A DNA stretch of 32,860 nt from Pseudomonadota bacterium (lineage in GTDB: Bacteria; Pseudomonadota; Gammaproteobacteria; Burkholderiales; Sulfuriferulaceae): positions 114,614 through 147,473 of the forward strand of contig JAJZUW010000008.1 of NCBI GenBank assembly GCA_021845925.1, in the 5' to 3' direction. The notes below the pieces were generated by a model. The model ran no database searches, was not told where the DNA came from, and was given only the letters and a program-made list of their open reading frames with translations. The position numbers and the translations under genes were made by a program. Within the stretch, counting starts at the first letter, position 1. Each line of letters begins with the position of its first letter. Shown piece after piece: positions 18,459-27,827 of this stretch.

Positions 18459-19142
18459 TCACGATCTGAACAACCGGCTGTACTGGGTTTCATGCCAGCA
18501 GCCGGCCATACTGTACAAAGGTGACACACTGTTCAGCATGTCATCTGGCAGATCCATGGCATTTCGCACGATCTCCGGCAACGATTTGCCGCACTGCGCC
18601 AATAAAGTCTGCCCGGCCACCTGCCCGAGGGGCAAGGTCTTCATGACCACCGCCACCTGGTTTTCCAGCCATGACCACGCGTAGCCAAGCATCGAATCCG
18701 TTTCATCCAGCTGCCAGGCCGATGTCATCCAGGCCCAGGCGCACGGAAAGGCAACTTCGGTCTGTCCAGCCAGGATAGCCAGATCATCTGCACCAAAATC
18801 AGGCATTTCTCTGGCCAGCCGCAACAGCGAATACCCCATCTGCAAGGTTTCAGCGCGTCCTTCTGTCGTATCACGCGATGCCACAAATTGGCCATTCCAG
18901 TCCGCTAGGCTATCTGCATCGCCAGCATGACAAGCACGCATCATGCGTAGCAGAACCGGCAACTCATACTGCGCCAGCGGCAATTCCATCACGCTGTGTA
19001 TCCATTGTCCGATCTGTTGCACATCTGTGAGCATTTTTTCGTCAATCAGCCATTCCATGCCCTGTGAATAGGCGTATGCGCCCACTGGCAGCATCGGGCT
19101 GGCCATCTGCAGCAAACGCACCAGCCTCAGTGTCTCATTCAT
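18459..19142 (-). CDS. ureF: Urease accessory protein UreF
   Basis: 227 aa all-helical UreF, which bridges UreD and UreG and gates GTPase-coupled nickel transfer. Typical features are [22 protein letters not shown] near the N-terminus, the [22 protein letters not shown] region, and a C-terminal [18 protein letters not shown]. The start is the ATG at 19142, which overlaps the ureE 3' end by 8 bp and restores the usual family N-terminus. ureG follows after 19 bp. Confidence 0.95.
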   Translation of the reverse strand: MNETLRLVRLLQMASPMLPVGAYAYSQGMEWLIDEKMLTDVQQIGQWIHSVMELPLAQYELPVLLRMMRACHAGDADSLADWNGQFVASRDTTEGRAETLQMGYSLLRLAREMPDFGADDLAILAGQTEVAFPCAWAWMTSAWQLDETDSMLGYAWSWLENQVAVVMKTLPLGQVAGQTLLAQCGKSLPEIVRNAMDLPDDMLNSVSPLYSMAGCWHETQYSRLFRS

Positions 19143-19626
19143 GCTGCGCCTTGGCCCGCCGCGACAACACCAGGCGCTCATCGTCGGGCGCACCATGCCG
19201 GTGACCGCCGCCATACGCCCCGGCCTCGGGTTCAAACGGAGCCACCTCATCCGTCACCATGACACCAAGACCGGTCAACATGTCGCGCAACACGTGATCC
19301 TGCTCCAGACGCAGCCAGCCTTCGCCCACCTGCAAAGGAACATGGCGGTTGCCCAGATGATAGGCGGCCCGGGCCAGATCGACCGGACTGGCTGCGCGAA
19401 CGGTCATCACCGATTCATCTGCCGCCACCACCCCGATCACGCGCCCATCGGATGCGCGCAGGCAATCCCCACCCCGCAGGATGCTGCCACGCTCCAGCAG
19501 CAACAGCACATCTTCACCGGAAGCCAGACGGGTGCGCAAACGGCTGCGCTGGCGCTTTTCAAACGGCAGAACCAGCTGGTCCTCTCCGGAAGGAAGGCCG
19601 GCAAGTTTTTCGGTCAGGCTGATCAT
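19135..19626 (-). CDS. ureE: Urease accessory nickel metallochaperone UreE
   Basis: 163 aa from the ATG at 19626. The N-terminal peptide-binding domain (about 1-75) precedes the metal-binding domain with AAYHLGNRHVPLQV, where His95 corresponds to the conserved Ni-binding histidine, and EQDHVLRDML with His111. The C-terminal tail is only modestly His-rich (GGGHRHG and a terminal AQHE), unlike the long poly-His tail of Klebsiella UreE, so nickel storage capacity is probably small. The gene starts 7 bp after the ureC stop and overlaps ureF by 8 bp. Confidence 0.95.
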   Translation of the reverse strand: MISLTEKLAGLPSGEDQLVLPFEKRQRSRLRTRLASGEDVLLLLERGSILRGGDCLRASDGRVIGVVAADESVMTVRAASPVDLARAAYHLGNRHVPLQVGEGWLRLEQDHVLRDMLTGLGVMVTDEVAPFEPEAGAYGGGHRHGAPDDERLVLSRRAKAQHE

Positions 19627-19633
19627 GTGCGCC

Positions 19634-21337
19634 TCAAAACAAAAAATACCGCTGTGCCATGGGCAACTCGCTGGCCGGTTCGCACTGCAGCAGCTGTCCG
19701 TCGGCATGCACCATGTAGGTTTCCGGATCGACTGTGATATCAGGGCAATAATCATTCAACTGCATATGCCGTTTGCCCAGATGACGGGTGTTTTGCACCG
19801 CGACCAGCGGCTTGACCAGACCAAGGTCCGCCAGCGCCGGATTGTTTAACGCGGCTGCCGAAACAAAAGTGACCGATTGTCTCAGCGCTCTGCCATAGGC
19901 GCCAAACATGTGCCGGAAATGCACCGGTTGTGGTGTCGGAATCGAGGCATTGGGATCTCCCATCGCTGCGGCGGCAATCATGCCCCCCTTGAGGATCAGA
20001 CTGGGTTTGACACCAAAAAATGCCGGTTTCCACAACACCAGATCAGCCAGCTTGCCCGGCTCCACGCTGCCCACTTCATGCGCAATGCCATGCGCAATGG
20101 CCGGGTTGATGGTGTATTTGGCAATATAGCGCCTGATGCGCAGATTGTCGTGACGCGCAGGATCGCCATCCAGCGCACCCCGCTGAAGTTTCATCTTGTG
20201 CGCGGTCTGCCAGCAACGCATGATCACTTCGCCCACCCGTCCCATGGCCTGGGAATCACTCGACATCATGCTGAGTGCGCCCAGATCATGCAGAATGTCT
20301 TCTGCCGCAATGGTTTCACGCCGGATCCGGCTTTCCGCAAACGCCACATCTTCGGCAATGGCTGGGTCCAGATGGTGACACACCATGAGCATGTCCAGGT
20401 GCTCATCAATCGTGTTGACCGTATACGGGCGGGTCGGATTGGTGGATGAAGGCAGCACATTGGCAAGACCAGCCAGCCTGACAATGTCCGGCGCATGCCC
20501 TCCCCCGGCTCCTTCAGTATGATAAGTGTGTATCGTGCGTCCTTTCAGCGCAGCGGCGGTGGTTTCCACGAACCCGGCCTCATTAAGGGTATCGCTGTGA
20601 ATAGCCACCTGCACATCCATGGCATCTGCCACCGACAGGCAATTGTCGATGGCAGCGGGTGTTGTTCCCCAATCTTCGTGCAGCTTCAACCCGATGGCAC
20701 CGGCCTCGACCTGTTCGGTCAGTGGACCGGGAAGGGACGCGTTGCCCTTGCCGAGAAACCCCAGATTCATCGGAAATGCTTCGGCAGCTTCCAGCATGCG
20801 CAGAATGTGCCATGGCCCGGGGGTACAGGTGGTCGCAAAGGTGCCCGTGGCCGGGCCGGTTCCACCTCCCAGCATGGTGGTCACGCCAGACATCAAGGCT
20901 TCTTCGATCTGCTGCGGACAAATGAAATGAATATGCGAATCAATACCTCCGGCCGTGACGATCATGCCTTCGCCGGCGATCACTTCTGTCCCGGCGCCGA
21001 TCACAATGGTGACGCCAGGCTGGATATCCGGGTTGCCTGCCTTGCCAAGGGCTTGAATACGACCATTTTTAATGCCGATGTCCGTCTTGATGATACCTTG
21101 ATAATCCACCACCAGCGCATTGGTAATCACCGTGTCCGCCACGTCGGCGGACAACCGCTGGCTCTGACCCATGCCATCGCGAATCACCTTGCCGCCACCA
21201 AATTTCACTTCCTCACCGTAAATCGTGTCATCACGCTCCACTTCAGCGATCAATGCGGTATCTGCCAGACGCACCCGATCACCAACCGTGGGGCCAAACA
21301 TCTCGGCATAGGCTCTTTTATCCATGGAAACTGCCAT
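19634..21337 (-). CDS. ureC: Urease alpha subunit UreC
   Basis: 567 aa catalytic subunit, full length. Urease hydrolyses urea to ammonia and carbamate at a two-nickel centre. All ligands are present, each one residue beyond the Klebsiella numbering: His135 and His137 (SHIHF), carbamylated Lys218 (GLKLHEDWG), His247, His273 and Asp361 (SSDSQ). The catalytic flap carries Cys320 and His321 (VCHHLD). Nothing is degraded, so an active enzyme is predicted. The ATG at 21337 has GGAGAG 4 nt upstream. It lies 10 bp after ureB and 7 bp before ureE. Confidence 0.98.
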   Translation of the reverse strand: MAVSMDKRAYAEMFGPTVGDRVRLADTALIAEVERDDTIYGEEVKFGGGKVIRDGMGQSQRLSADVADTVITNALVVDYQGIIKTDIGIKNGRIQALGKAGNPDIQPGVTIVIGAGTEVIAGEGMIVTAGGIDSHIHFICPQQIEEALMSGVTTMLGGGTGPATGTFATTCTPGPWHILRMLEAAEAFPMNLGFLGKGNASLPGPLTEQVEAGAIGLKLHEDWGTTPAAIDNCLSVADAMDVQVAIHSDTLNEAGFVETTAAALKGRTIHTYHTEGAGGGHAPDIVRLAGLANVLPSSTNPTRPYTVNTIDEHLDMLMVCHHLDPAIAEDVAFAESRIRRETIAAEDILHDLGALSMMSSDSQAMGRVGEVIMRCWQTAHKMKLQRGALDGDPARHDNLRIRRYIAKYTINPAIAHGIAHEVGSVEPGKLADLVLWKPAFFGVKPSLILKGGMIAAAAMGDPNASIPTPQPVHFRHMFGAYGRALRQSVTFVSAAALNNPALADLGLVKPLVAVQNTRHLGKRHMQLNDYCPDITVDPETYMVHADGQLLQCEPASELPMAQRYFLF

Positions 21338-21347
21338 GATCTCTCCG

Positions 21348-21665
21348 TTACAAATGCCCCATTACCCGCCCTTGAAACCCATACACGATGCGGTCGCCGG
21401 CCAGTTCCACCAGTTCCACCTGCCGGTGCTGACCTGGCTCGAACCGGACTGCGGTCCCTGATGCAATGTTGAGCCGGAATCCGCGTGCAGCCTGCCGATC
21501 AAATTCCAGCGCATCATTGACTTCAAAAAAATGAAAATGCGATCCCACCTGCACCGGACGATCACCGGTATTGGCCACATTGACAATCACGGTCCGCCGC
21601 CCAACATTCAGACAGATGTCTCCGTCTGCCACCCACATTTCGCCTGGTATCATGCTGATCCTCAT
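21348..21665 (-). CDS. ureB: Urease beta subunit UreB
   Basis: 105 aa, the normal length for a separate bacterial beta subunit. Family motifs are [16 protein letters not shown] at the N-terminus, [23 protein letters not shown] in the centre, and [25 protein letters not shown]. The protein is structural, holding the (alpha-beta-gamma)3 urease trimer. The ATG at 21665 overlaps the ureA stop by ATGA, so the two subunits are translationally coupled. Confidence 0.97.
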   Translation of the reverse strand: MRISMIPGEMWVADGDICLNVGRRTVIVNVANTGDRPVQVGSHFHFFEVNDALEFDRQAARGFRLNIASGTAVRFEPGQHRQVELVELAGDRIVYGFQGRVMGHL

Positions 21666-21964
21666 ACCACTGGCTGGTGCACCGTCACCAGCTTGGTTCC
21701 ATCCGGAAATGTGGCTTCCACCTGAATTTCCAGAATCATCTCCGCCACGCCTTCCATCACGTCCTCACGGCCCAGCACCATTGCACCTTGGCTCATCAGT
21801 TCTGCCACACTGCACCCGTCACGCGCCCCTTCCATGATGGTGGCCGTAATCAGGGCCACTGCTTCGGGATAATTCAGTTTCAGCCCGCGAGCGCGTCGTC
21901 GTTCGGCCAGCAACGCTGCAGTAAAAATCAGCAACTTGTCTTTTTCCCTTGGTGTCAGTTCCAT
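21662..21964 (-). CDS. ureA: Urease gamma subunit UreA
   Basis: 100 aa, exactly the usual gamma-subunit length when started at the ATG at 21964 ([14 protein letters not shown]). The upstream in-frame extension overlaps ureD and is not family-like. Conserved [22 protein letters not shown] and [18 protein letters not shown] are visible. It begins 17 bp after ureD and overlaps ureB. Confidence 0.97.
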   Translation of the reverse strand: MELTPREKDKLLIFTAALLAERRRARGLKLNYPEAVALITATIMEGARDGCSVAELMSQGAMVLGREDVMEGVAEMILEIQVEATFPDGTKLVTVHQPVV

Positions 21965-21981
21965 GGTTGTGTCCGCTTCAT

Positions 21982-22803
21982 TCAAGTATTCCAGATACGT
22001 GGGCGACAGTATTCCCGCTGCGCATACCATGGTCTGAGCAATCGCCTGATCTGGTCAAAACAGGCACGGGCCTCGCTGGCATGCCAACCCACATAACGGA
22101 TGATCAGCAATTCAGGCATTGCACTCAGCGCAGCTCTGGCTGGCGTAACCGCTCGCAATACCGCGCGACATTGTTCCAGCAGTGCTTCGGGCACCGGTCC
22201 AGCACAGATCACAAAGCTGCCATGCACCGGCATTCCGGCCAGTCCGGCCAGCGAATGCTGCAGACCACCTCCTGCCTGAAGCAGGATCTGGTCCAGGAAC
22301 AACCGTCGACCTCCACGCCAAAGCTCTGTCTTTCCCTGAACCCGCCCCTGATCGAACGTTTCTCCCGATGCCCTGCGCCCAAGACAAGCAATTTCCCAGC
22401 CAGCATAGTGCGCATCGCCATCCAGTTCGACGCGCAAGCCCGTCCGCGCATCACAATCCCGAAAATACTGGCTTTCCTGCGGCAGCCATTCCAGCATCGC
22501 ATCCGGCGCCAACCTGAAATGCATTTGCTGAGAAGCAGGTCTGCCATTGGCTTTGTACCATTTGCCGGAACCGGGGGTCGTCATCAGCACCTGCGCACCA
22601 GAACGGAGCTCGGCGCACAGATTCAGCGCATCCCCACCAGCGATTCCGCCAGGCGGATGCAGAATGATGGCATGGCATACCGCATCACCTTCCGGATAAA
22701 GCATTTTTTGCACCCGAAGCGGTCCTTCATGACTGTTGCAAACCAGTCTGGTGCTATCGTCGCGGCGATCAAACGCCAGCCACAACCTGGCATGCCAGCT
22801 CAC
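21982..22803 (-). CDS. ureD: Urease accessory protein UreD
   Basis: 273 aa from the GTG at 22803. UreD (UreH) is the scaffold that docks UreF-UreG on apo-urease and channels nickel. Visible are [15 protein letters not shown], the [12 protein letters not shown] segment and a C-terminal VRYVGWHA-type motif ([13 protein letters not shown]). An ATG at 22839 would give 285 aa, but the GTG has GGAGAG 6 nt upstream, overlaps the gntR stop in a GTGA arrangement and gives the family-like N-terminus [10 protein letters not shown]. The overlap ties urease translation to the regulator gene. Confidence 0.93.
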   Translation of the reverse strand: MSWHARLWLAFDRRDDSTRLVCNSHEGPLRVQKMLYPEGDAVCHAIILHPPGGIAGGDALNLCAELRSGAQVLMTTPGSGKWYKANGRPASQQMHFRLAPDAMLEWLPQESQYFRDCDARTGLRVELDGDAHYAGWEIACLGRRASGETFDQGRVQGKTELWRGGRRLFLDQILLQAGGGLQHSLAGLAGMPVHGSFVICAGPVPEALLEQCRAVLRAVTPARAALSAMPELLIIRYVGWHASEARACFDQIRRLLRPWYAQREYCRPRIWNT

Positions 22804-23531
22804 TTGCGCTCTCCGGGCTCGTTTGGGTTCACTAGCCAACCAGTTGCCGTTTGCCGTTCGCGTGCCTCATGCAAACGATGCAGGGTGATTTTTCTGACTT
22901 CGGCCTTGCTGGCATCAATATGTGATTTGAGAAGAATGGCAGCCTGTGCCTGTTTGCGCTGCAACAACATGCGCAATATTTCCGCATGCTCGGCATAAGT
23001 CGCCTGAATACGGTCGCTGCTAGTAAAATCCAGATGCCTGATGATGCGGATTTTTTCAGTCACCTCCTGATGCACCCGCGCCATTTCCCGATTGCCTGTT
23101 GCCTGAACGAGCCCCTGGTGAAAAGCTTCGTCCAGCGCAGCCACCTGGATCCCGTCGTCCAGCCGGTGTTCTGCCGGCACCAGCCAGATATCCGAAAAAA
23201 CGTCCAGGCTGATGGATTCGGGAGATTCACAAATCCGCTGTATGGCGGCCAGTTCAAGCACGATGCGCAAATCATACAACTGCTCAAAGCGTTGAAAATC
23301 AAACGGACAAACCGCCCAGCCACTCCGGAAAGAAACCTGCAGATAGCCTTCGCGCTCCAGTCGATACAAGGCATCGCGCAACGGCGTACGCGAAACACCA
23401 TGAACTTCGGCCATACCGCTTTCGGTAAACCGGTCTCCGGGCAGCAGCCGGAATGAATAGATATCTTCCTTGAGCAACGCATACAATCTGGTTGCCAACG
23501 CATTTTCCTTGCGGGCAGAAGATCCGGTCAT
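22800..23531 (-). CDS. GntR-family transcriptional regulator (FadR/VanR type, FCD domain)
   Basis: 243 aa. The N-terminal winged helix (about 10-75; RLLPGDRFTESGMAEVHGVSRTPLRDALYRLEREGYL) is classic GntR. The C-terminal all-helical FCD ligand domain (about 85-225) carries the Asp/His metal- or ligand-binding pattern (LDEAFHQGL, later AEHAEIL and KSHIDASK). It sits inside the operon with 4-bp overlaps on both sides (atzH-like upstream, ureD downstream), so it is made with the genes it presumably controls. The two TTGCATrCAA palindromes before atzF are the natural candidate operators. The ligand is unknown; a urea oligomer or allophanate would be logical. Confidence 0.92.
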   Translation of the reverse strand: MTGSSARKENALATRLYALLKEDIYSFRLLPGDRFTESGMAEVHGVSRTPLRDALYRLEREGYLQVSFRSGWAVCPFDFQRFEQLYDLRIVLELAAIQRICESPESISLDVFSDIWLVPAEHRLDDGIQVAALDEAFHQGLVQATGNREMARVHQEVTEKIRIIRHLDFTSSDRIQATYAEHAEILRMLLQRKQAQAAILLKSHIDASKAEVRKITLHRLHEARERQTATGWLVNPNEPGERK

Positions 23532-23923
23532 ACCACCTGTGTCTCCAGCATGCTGACATGCGCGGACACCACCCGCCAGCCTTGTGGAAACCTTACCCAG
23601 ACCTGGCTTTGCCGGCCCACCGGCTCGTTGTCGCGCAAAAACTCGACATCGGCTGTTGCAAACGCATCCCCAAACGTTTTGATTACCAGATTGCGTAGAC
23701 TACGCGCGAGCGAAAACGATGGCAGCCAGTTTTCACGCCATCGGTAAATCGCTTCCGCCCCGTACTGAATCTCAGCAATGCCAAAACGCACTGTCAGCTG
23801 GTTGTTCCAGAACAGATGGTTCAACGTATCGGTATCATTGCCCAGAAATGCCCGTTCATATTGCCAGAATACGGCAGTCACCGCTGACAGCACCTCCGGC
23901 TGGTTGATTGCGACATCATTCAT
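23528..23923 (-). CDS. AtzH-like protein (DUF3225, NTF2-like fold)
   Basis: 131 aa. It matches the small NTF2/SnoaL-like family that includes AtzH of the Pseudomonas sp. ADP cyanuric-acid operon: EVLSAVTAVFWQYERAFLGN, the TLNHLFWNNQLTVRFG core and C-terminal GRQSQVWVRFPQGWRVVSAHVS. In strain ADP the gene lies beside atzF; here it lies beside the probable triuret hydrolase. Its function is not settled; a role on an unstable carboxylated intermediate would be inference. It has a GGAG site, starts 2 bp after the upstream gene and overlaps gntR by 4 bp. Confidence 0.85.
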   Translation of the reverse strand: MNDVAINQPEVLSAVTAVFWQYERAFLGNDTDTLNHLFWNNQLTVRFGIAEIQYGAEAIYRWRENWLPSFSLARSLRNLVIKTFGDAFATADVEFLRDNEPVGRQSQVWVRFPQGWRVVSAHVSMLETQVV

Positions 23924-23925
23924 GC

Positions 23926-24591
23926 TTATTCTCCAAATGCTTCGCGCACGGCAGCCAGAGGCGCAGTCCAGCCAACAATGCCCCCCTGCGCCCGGATCAT
24001 GGCCAGTGTCGCCAGTTTGAATTCCTCAAAATAACTGGCCGTGGCATCCTCGACCAGCAGACACTCATAACCACGGTCATTGGCTTCGCGCATGGTTGTC
24101 TGCACACAGACTTCTGTGGTAACACCAGCCAGCAGCAACGAGCGAATATTGTGCCAACGCAACATCTCTGTCAGCGCAGTGGCATAAAAAGCTCCCTTGC
24201 CGGGCTTGTCGATGACCATCTCGCCCGGTCTCGGCGCAACCTGCGGAATAATATCCGCACCAGGCTCACCACATACCAGAATACGCCCCATAGGCCCATC
24301 GTCACCGATATGCAACAACGGATCGCCACGCAGCCGTTTGGTGGATGGGCAATCTGCCAGGTCCGGCCGGTGACATTCCCTGGTATGAATCACTGTGAGA
24401 CCTGCCTGACGTGCTATCTGCAGCAGTTCCGCTACCACTGGCACAGCAGATTGCAGAAGTGAAACATCGTTGCCCAGACTCGCCCCGAATCCTCCGGGCT
24501 CAATGAAATCCCGCTGCATGTCAATCACAAGCAATGCGGTCGTGGCCGGATCAAACTGCCAGTCAAACGGTAAAGCCTTTATTCTGTGCAT
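23926..24591 (-). CDS. trtA: Isochorismatase-like cysteine hydrolase, probable triuret hydrolase
   Basis: 221 aa from the ATG at 24591 (GGAGAG upstream); the ATG at 24603, directly after the ATPase stop, would give 225 aa. The catalytic triad is complete: with 225-aa numbering Asp28 (VIDMQRDF), Lys133 (IDKPGKGAF) and Cys166 (TTEVCVQTT). It is a paralogue of BiuH encoded 1.6 kb upstream but differs in substrate-facing stretches: [17 protein letters not shown] instead of [16 protein letters not shown], and [13 protein letters not shown] instead of [13 protein letters not shown]. Characterised TrtA enzymes hydrolyse triuret and are encoded next to biuH, so this assignment follows family plus context. 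Alternatives are a second biuret-like or guanylurea-type amidohydrolase. Confidence 0.7.
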   Translation of the reverse strand: MHRIKALPFDWQFDPATTALLVIDMQRDFIEPGGFGASLGNDVSLLQSAVPVVAELLQIARQAGLTVIHTRECHRPDLADCPSTKRLRGDPLLHIGDDGPMGRILVCGEPGADIIPQVAPRPGEMVIDKPGKGAFYATALTEMLRWHNIRSLLLAGVTTEVCVQTTMREANDRGYECLLVEDATASYFEEFKLATLAMIRAQGGIVGWTAPLAAVREAFGE

Positions 24592-24603
24592 GCCACTCTC
24601 CAT

Positions 24604-26196
24604 TCATGCGTGACCACCAGCCATGTGATGCCCAATTGCAACCGGATCCGCATCCGCTGTCGCAACGGCATGCACAATGCGACCGGCAGACATCACCACC
24701 AGTCGATCCGTCAATGCCAGCAATTCATCGAGATCTTCGCTAACCAGCAAAATGGCAGCCCCGGCTTCGCGCGCCATCTGCAATCGTTGATGGATCGCAG
24801 CCGCAGCCGCAAAATCAAGCCCGAAAACAGGGTTTGCCACAATCAGCAGATTCACTGGCTGGCCAAGTTCGCGTGCCAGAACGGCTCGTTGCACATTGCC
24901 ACCGGACAGCCCATCAATCGGCAACATGGGATCAGGCGGACGAACACCAAATTCGGCGATCAGTGAGCGACTGCGGGCAACCATCCGTCTGCGACTCAAG
25001 AACCAGCCTGTTTTCCAGCCTGCAGTGACAGGAACCTGGTCAAAGTTTCGCAATGCCATGTTCTCCGCTACGGTCATGCTGGACACACATGCATTGCGCA
25101 AAGGTTCTTCCGGCAGACTGTATACGCCATGCAGACGCATTTCGTGACGTGTTGCCCGATAGGGCAAACCATCCACCAGAATCTCTCCTGCGCTGGCATC
25201 GCGCTGACCGAGCAAAATTTCAACCAACTCTTTCTGGCCATTGCCAGAGACGCCCGCCACGCCAATCATTTCTCCGGAACGCACCACCAGATCCAAATCG
25301 GTGACAGCCGGCACACCACGGTCATTGCTGCCATGCAGGCCGCGTATGATCAACCGCTCGGCAGCCAGATTCATGCTCTGCGCTTTGGCAGGGATTGTGC
25401 GTTCAGGTCCGGTTTGCACTGGTCTGTTTTCAGGGTTGCCCATCATCATGCTGGCCATTTCATCGGTTCCAGTTTCCGGCAGGCGGCCAGTGCCGGCCAA
25501 TCGCCCCCGGCGCAACACAGTCACGGCATCGGCGTAAGCGGTGACTTCGCGGAATTTGTGCGTAATCATCAACACCGTCAGTTTTCGCTGCCGGGTCAAC
25601 TGGTGCAGCATGCCGAGCACTTCATCCGCTTCGGCAGGCGTCAGCACAGACGTTGGCTCATCTAGAATCAGCAGACGTCGCTTTTGGTACAGCTGTTTCA
25701 GGATTTCCAGCTTCTGCTTTTCGCCAGCCGAAAGATCAGCTACCCTGGCTGACAAATCCAGTCGGAATGACATGTCTGCCATGAACGACTGCAACGCCTG
25801 ATGTTCCCTGGCCAGATTAAGCAACCACGGCAGGTCATCACGTGCCAGCATCAGGTTTTCTGCCACCGTCATGCCGGATGCAACCGTGAAATGCTGGTAA
25901 ACCATGCCAATGCCCAGCTTGTGCGCATCCCGTGGACTACGGATATCCTGCTCGCGCCCGGCCAGCAAGAAACTGCCGCCGTCCTGCCGATAGAAACCAG
26001 CCAGACATTTCACCAGCGTACTCTTGCCAGCCCCGTTCTCGCCAAGCAGGCAATGAAAACTGGCAGCATCAACCTGCAGGCTGACCTGGTCCAGGGCATG
26101 AATGTCACCAAACCGCTTGCTGATTTCGATGGCCTGAATTGACAATGGGCCATCAGGCATCAACGAAGCAGCATGATCCGGCAGACGGCCGTCCAT
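24604..26196 (-). CDS. ABC transporter ATPase, two nucleotide-binding domains (BMP/nucleoside-type importer)
   Basis: 530 aa from the ATG at 26196 (GGAG upstream, 4 bp after the biuH stop). It carries two ABC domains, as in RbsA-like ATPases. Domain 1 has Walker A GENGAGKST (residues 52-60), signature LSAGEKQKLE and Walker B LLILDEPTSVL. Domain 2 has a degenerate Walker A (GVSGNGQKEL), signature LSGGNVQRAVLAREL and Walker B LLIVANPVFGLD, the asymmetric arrangement usual for this subfamily. It would energise the two permeases encoded upstream. The ATPase gene is split from the permeases by biuH, which ties transporter and hydrolase into one unit. Confidence 0.93.
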   Translation of the reverse strand: MDGRLPDHAASLMPDGPLSIQAIEISKRFGDIHALDQVSLQVDAASFHCLLGENGAGKSTLVKCLAGFYRQDGGSFLLAGREQDIRSPRDAHKLGIGMVYQHFTVASGMTVAENLMLARDDLPWLLNLAREHQALQSFMADMSFRLDLSARVADLSAGEKQKLEILKQLYQKRRLLILDEPTSVLTPAEADEVLGMLHQLTRQRKLTVLMITHKFREVTAYADAVTVLRRGRLAGTGRLPETGTDEMASMMMGNPENRPVQTGPERTIPAKAQSMNLAAERLIIRGLHGSNDRGVPAVTDLDLVVRSGEMIGVAGVSGNGQKELVEILLGQRDASAGEILVDGLPYRATRHEMRLHGVYSLPEEPLRNACVSSMTVAENMALRNFDQVPVTAGWKTGWFLSRRRMVARSRSLIAEFGVRPPDPMLPIDGLSGGNVQRAVLARELGQPVNLLIVANPVFGLDFAAAAAIHQRLQMAREAGAAILLVSEDLDELLALTDRLVVMSAGRIVHAVATADADPVAIGHHMAGGHA

Positions 26197-26200
26197 TGGC

Positions 26201-26884
26201 TTACTCCAACGCTGCCAGCAACCGTGCCGCATTCGCCACGGCACCAAATACACCGCCTTGCATGGTCACCATTTTCACCGCTGCCCGATGATTGCCAGGA
26301 TCGGTTGCCCCGCAACAATCTTCCAGCAACAGGCATTCATAGCCCATGTCATTGGCCACGCGCATTGTGGTGTGAACACACACATCAGTGGTAATGCCCG
26401 TCAATATGAGATTTTTGATCTGTCGGTTGCGCAAAACCAGGTCCAGATCAGTGGCATAAAATGAACCTTTTCCTGGCTTGTCAATCACGACTTCGCCGGG
26501 TAGAGGTTGCAATTCCGGGATGATTTCCCAGCCAGCCTCTCCCCTGACCAGAACCCGACCACACGGCCCCGGGTCACCGATGCCAGCGCCAATTCTTTGC
26601 GAACGCCAACGCTTGTTTGCCGGAAGGTCGGACAAATCCGGCCGATGACCCTCACGGGTATGAATGATCATAAAGCCCATCTGGCGCATGATTTCCAGGA
26701 CCTTGCGAATCGGCTCCACTGGCGCACGCGTCAGACTCAGGTCATAGCCCATCTGGTCGACGTAACCACCAAACCCGCAAAAATCGGTTTGCATGTCAAT
26801 AATCAGCAGTGCGGTATCGGCAGAGGACCAGGTTCCATTCCATGGCCAGGGATAAGGATTGGCATCCACATAACGTTCCGGCAT
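26201..26884 (-). CDS. biuH: Biuret amidohydrolase BiuH (isochorismatase-like cysteine hydrolase)
   Basis: 227 aa from the ATG at 26884 (AGGA upstream; a GTG lies one codon earlier). It hydrolyses biuret to allophanate and ammonia. The catalytic Asp30 (IIDMQTDF), Lys136 ([10 protein letters not shown]) and Cys169 (TTDVCVHTT) sit at the same mutual spacing as Asp36, Lys142 and Cys175 of Rhizobium leguminosarum BiuH. The substrate-region stretches DMGYDLSL-like, [33 protein letters not shown] and [13 protein letters not shown] are those I associate with true biuret hydrolases. It lies between permease and ATPase genes. The product is passed to AtzF, encoded by the first gene of the operon. Confidence 0.9.
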   Translation of the reverse strand: MPERYVDANPYPWPWNGTWSSADTALLIIDMQTDFCGFGGYVDQMGYDLSLTRAPVEPIRKVLEIMRQMGFMIIHTREGHRPDLSDLPANKRWRSQRIGAGIGDPGPCGRVLVRGEAGWEIIPELQPLPGEVVIDKPGKGSFYATDLDLVLRNRQIKNLILTGITTDVCVHTTMRVANDMGYECLLLEDCCGATDPGNHRAAVKMVTMQGGVFGAVANAARLLAALE

Positions 26885-26897
26885 CACAGCATTCCTT

Positions 26898-27827
26898 TCA
26901 GGAGCGGTTGGTCAGCGACAGCTCGCCCGGAGACCCGGCAAGGGTCTGGCCAGGCCGCCAGCTGAGTGTCATCAATATCAGGGTCAGCACATAGGGTGCG
27001 GCATTGAACAGGTAATATCCCTGGGTCAACCCCTGCGATTGCAGGGCCGGCCCAAGTGCACCAGCGGCGCCAAACAACAATGCTGCCAGCGCGCAACGCA
27101 CAGGATCCCAGCGTGCAAATATGACCAGTGCAACCGCCATCAGCCCCTGTCCACTGGATAGCCCTTCATTCCAGCCACCCGGATAGTACAGGGACAAAAA
27201 TGCGCCTCCGATCCCGGCAAGAAATCCACCGGCAACCGTCGCCAGAATACGCAAACGGACCACGTGATACCCCAGCGCCCTGGCAGCCGCCGCATTGTCA
27301 CCGACCAGACGAAGCACCAATCCCAAACGCGTACGCTTGAATGCCAGGCGCAGCAGAGCTGCCAGGCCAAGGCCTAGTGGCAGCAGAGCATTCACCCGCA
27401 GTGCATCCCTGACTTGCGGATCATGGCTCCAGCTGCCCAGATGCCAGGATGGCAACATGGCCGCTTCCGGCTGGATCAGCGGTTTGCCGATGAAAAACGA
27501 AATTCCGGTACCAAACAGCATCATGGCAATGCCAACCGCAATGTCATTCACTTTCGGCAATGAACACAACAAACCATGAATCAGCCCCAGCAGCATGCCG
27601 CTGACGCCAGCGGCCAGTACACCAAGCCAGGGCGAACCGGTCAGCCAGGAAACGCCATATCCGCTCATGGCGCCAAACACCAGTGTTCCTTCCAGCCCCA
27701 GATTGATACGTCCTGATATTTCGGTGATGCATTCTCCCAGACTGACAAACAGAAAAGGCGTACTGACCCGCATGATGCCCCCCAGCAACGCGAGCAACAG
27801 ACTGCCCAACGCGACTCCGTCATGCAT
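26898..27827 (-). CDS. ABC transporter permease (BPD_transp_2 type), second subunit
   Basis: 309 aa from the ATG at 27827, which has a strong GGGGAGG site and overlaps the first permease gene by 8 bp. It is a multi-pass protein with the conserved [21 protein letters not shown] near residues 38-58, a [18 protein letters not shown] segment, and [27 protein letters not shown], the typical coupling and core region of nucleoside-type permeases that pair with BMP-family binding proteins. It forms a heterodimer with the upstream permease. The location predicts uptake of a urea oligomer rather than a nucleoside. Confidence 0.9.
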   Translation of the reverse strand: MHDGVALGSLLLALLGGIMRVSTPFLFVSLGECITEISGRINLGLEGTLVFGAMSGYGVSWLTGSPWLGVLAAGVSGMLLGLIHGLLCSLPKVNDIAVGIAMMLFGTGISFFIGKPLIQPEAAMLPSWHLGSWSHDPQVRDALRVNALLPLGLGLAALLRLAFKRTRLGLVLRLVGDNAAAARALGYHVVRLRILATVAGGFLAGIGGAFLSLYYPGGWNEGLSSGQGLMAVALVIFARWDPVRCALAALLFGAAGALGPALQSQGLTQGYYLFNAAPYVLTLILMTLSWRPGQTLAGSPGELSLTNRS

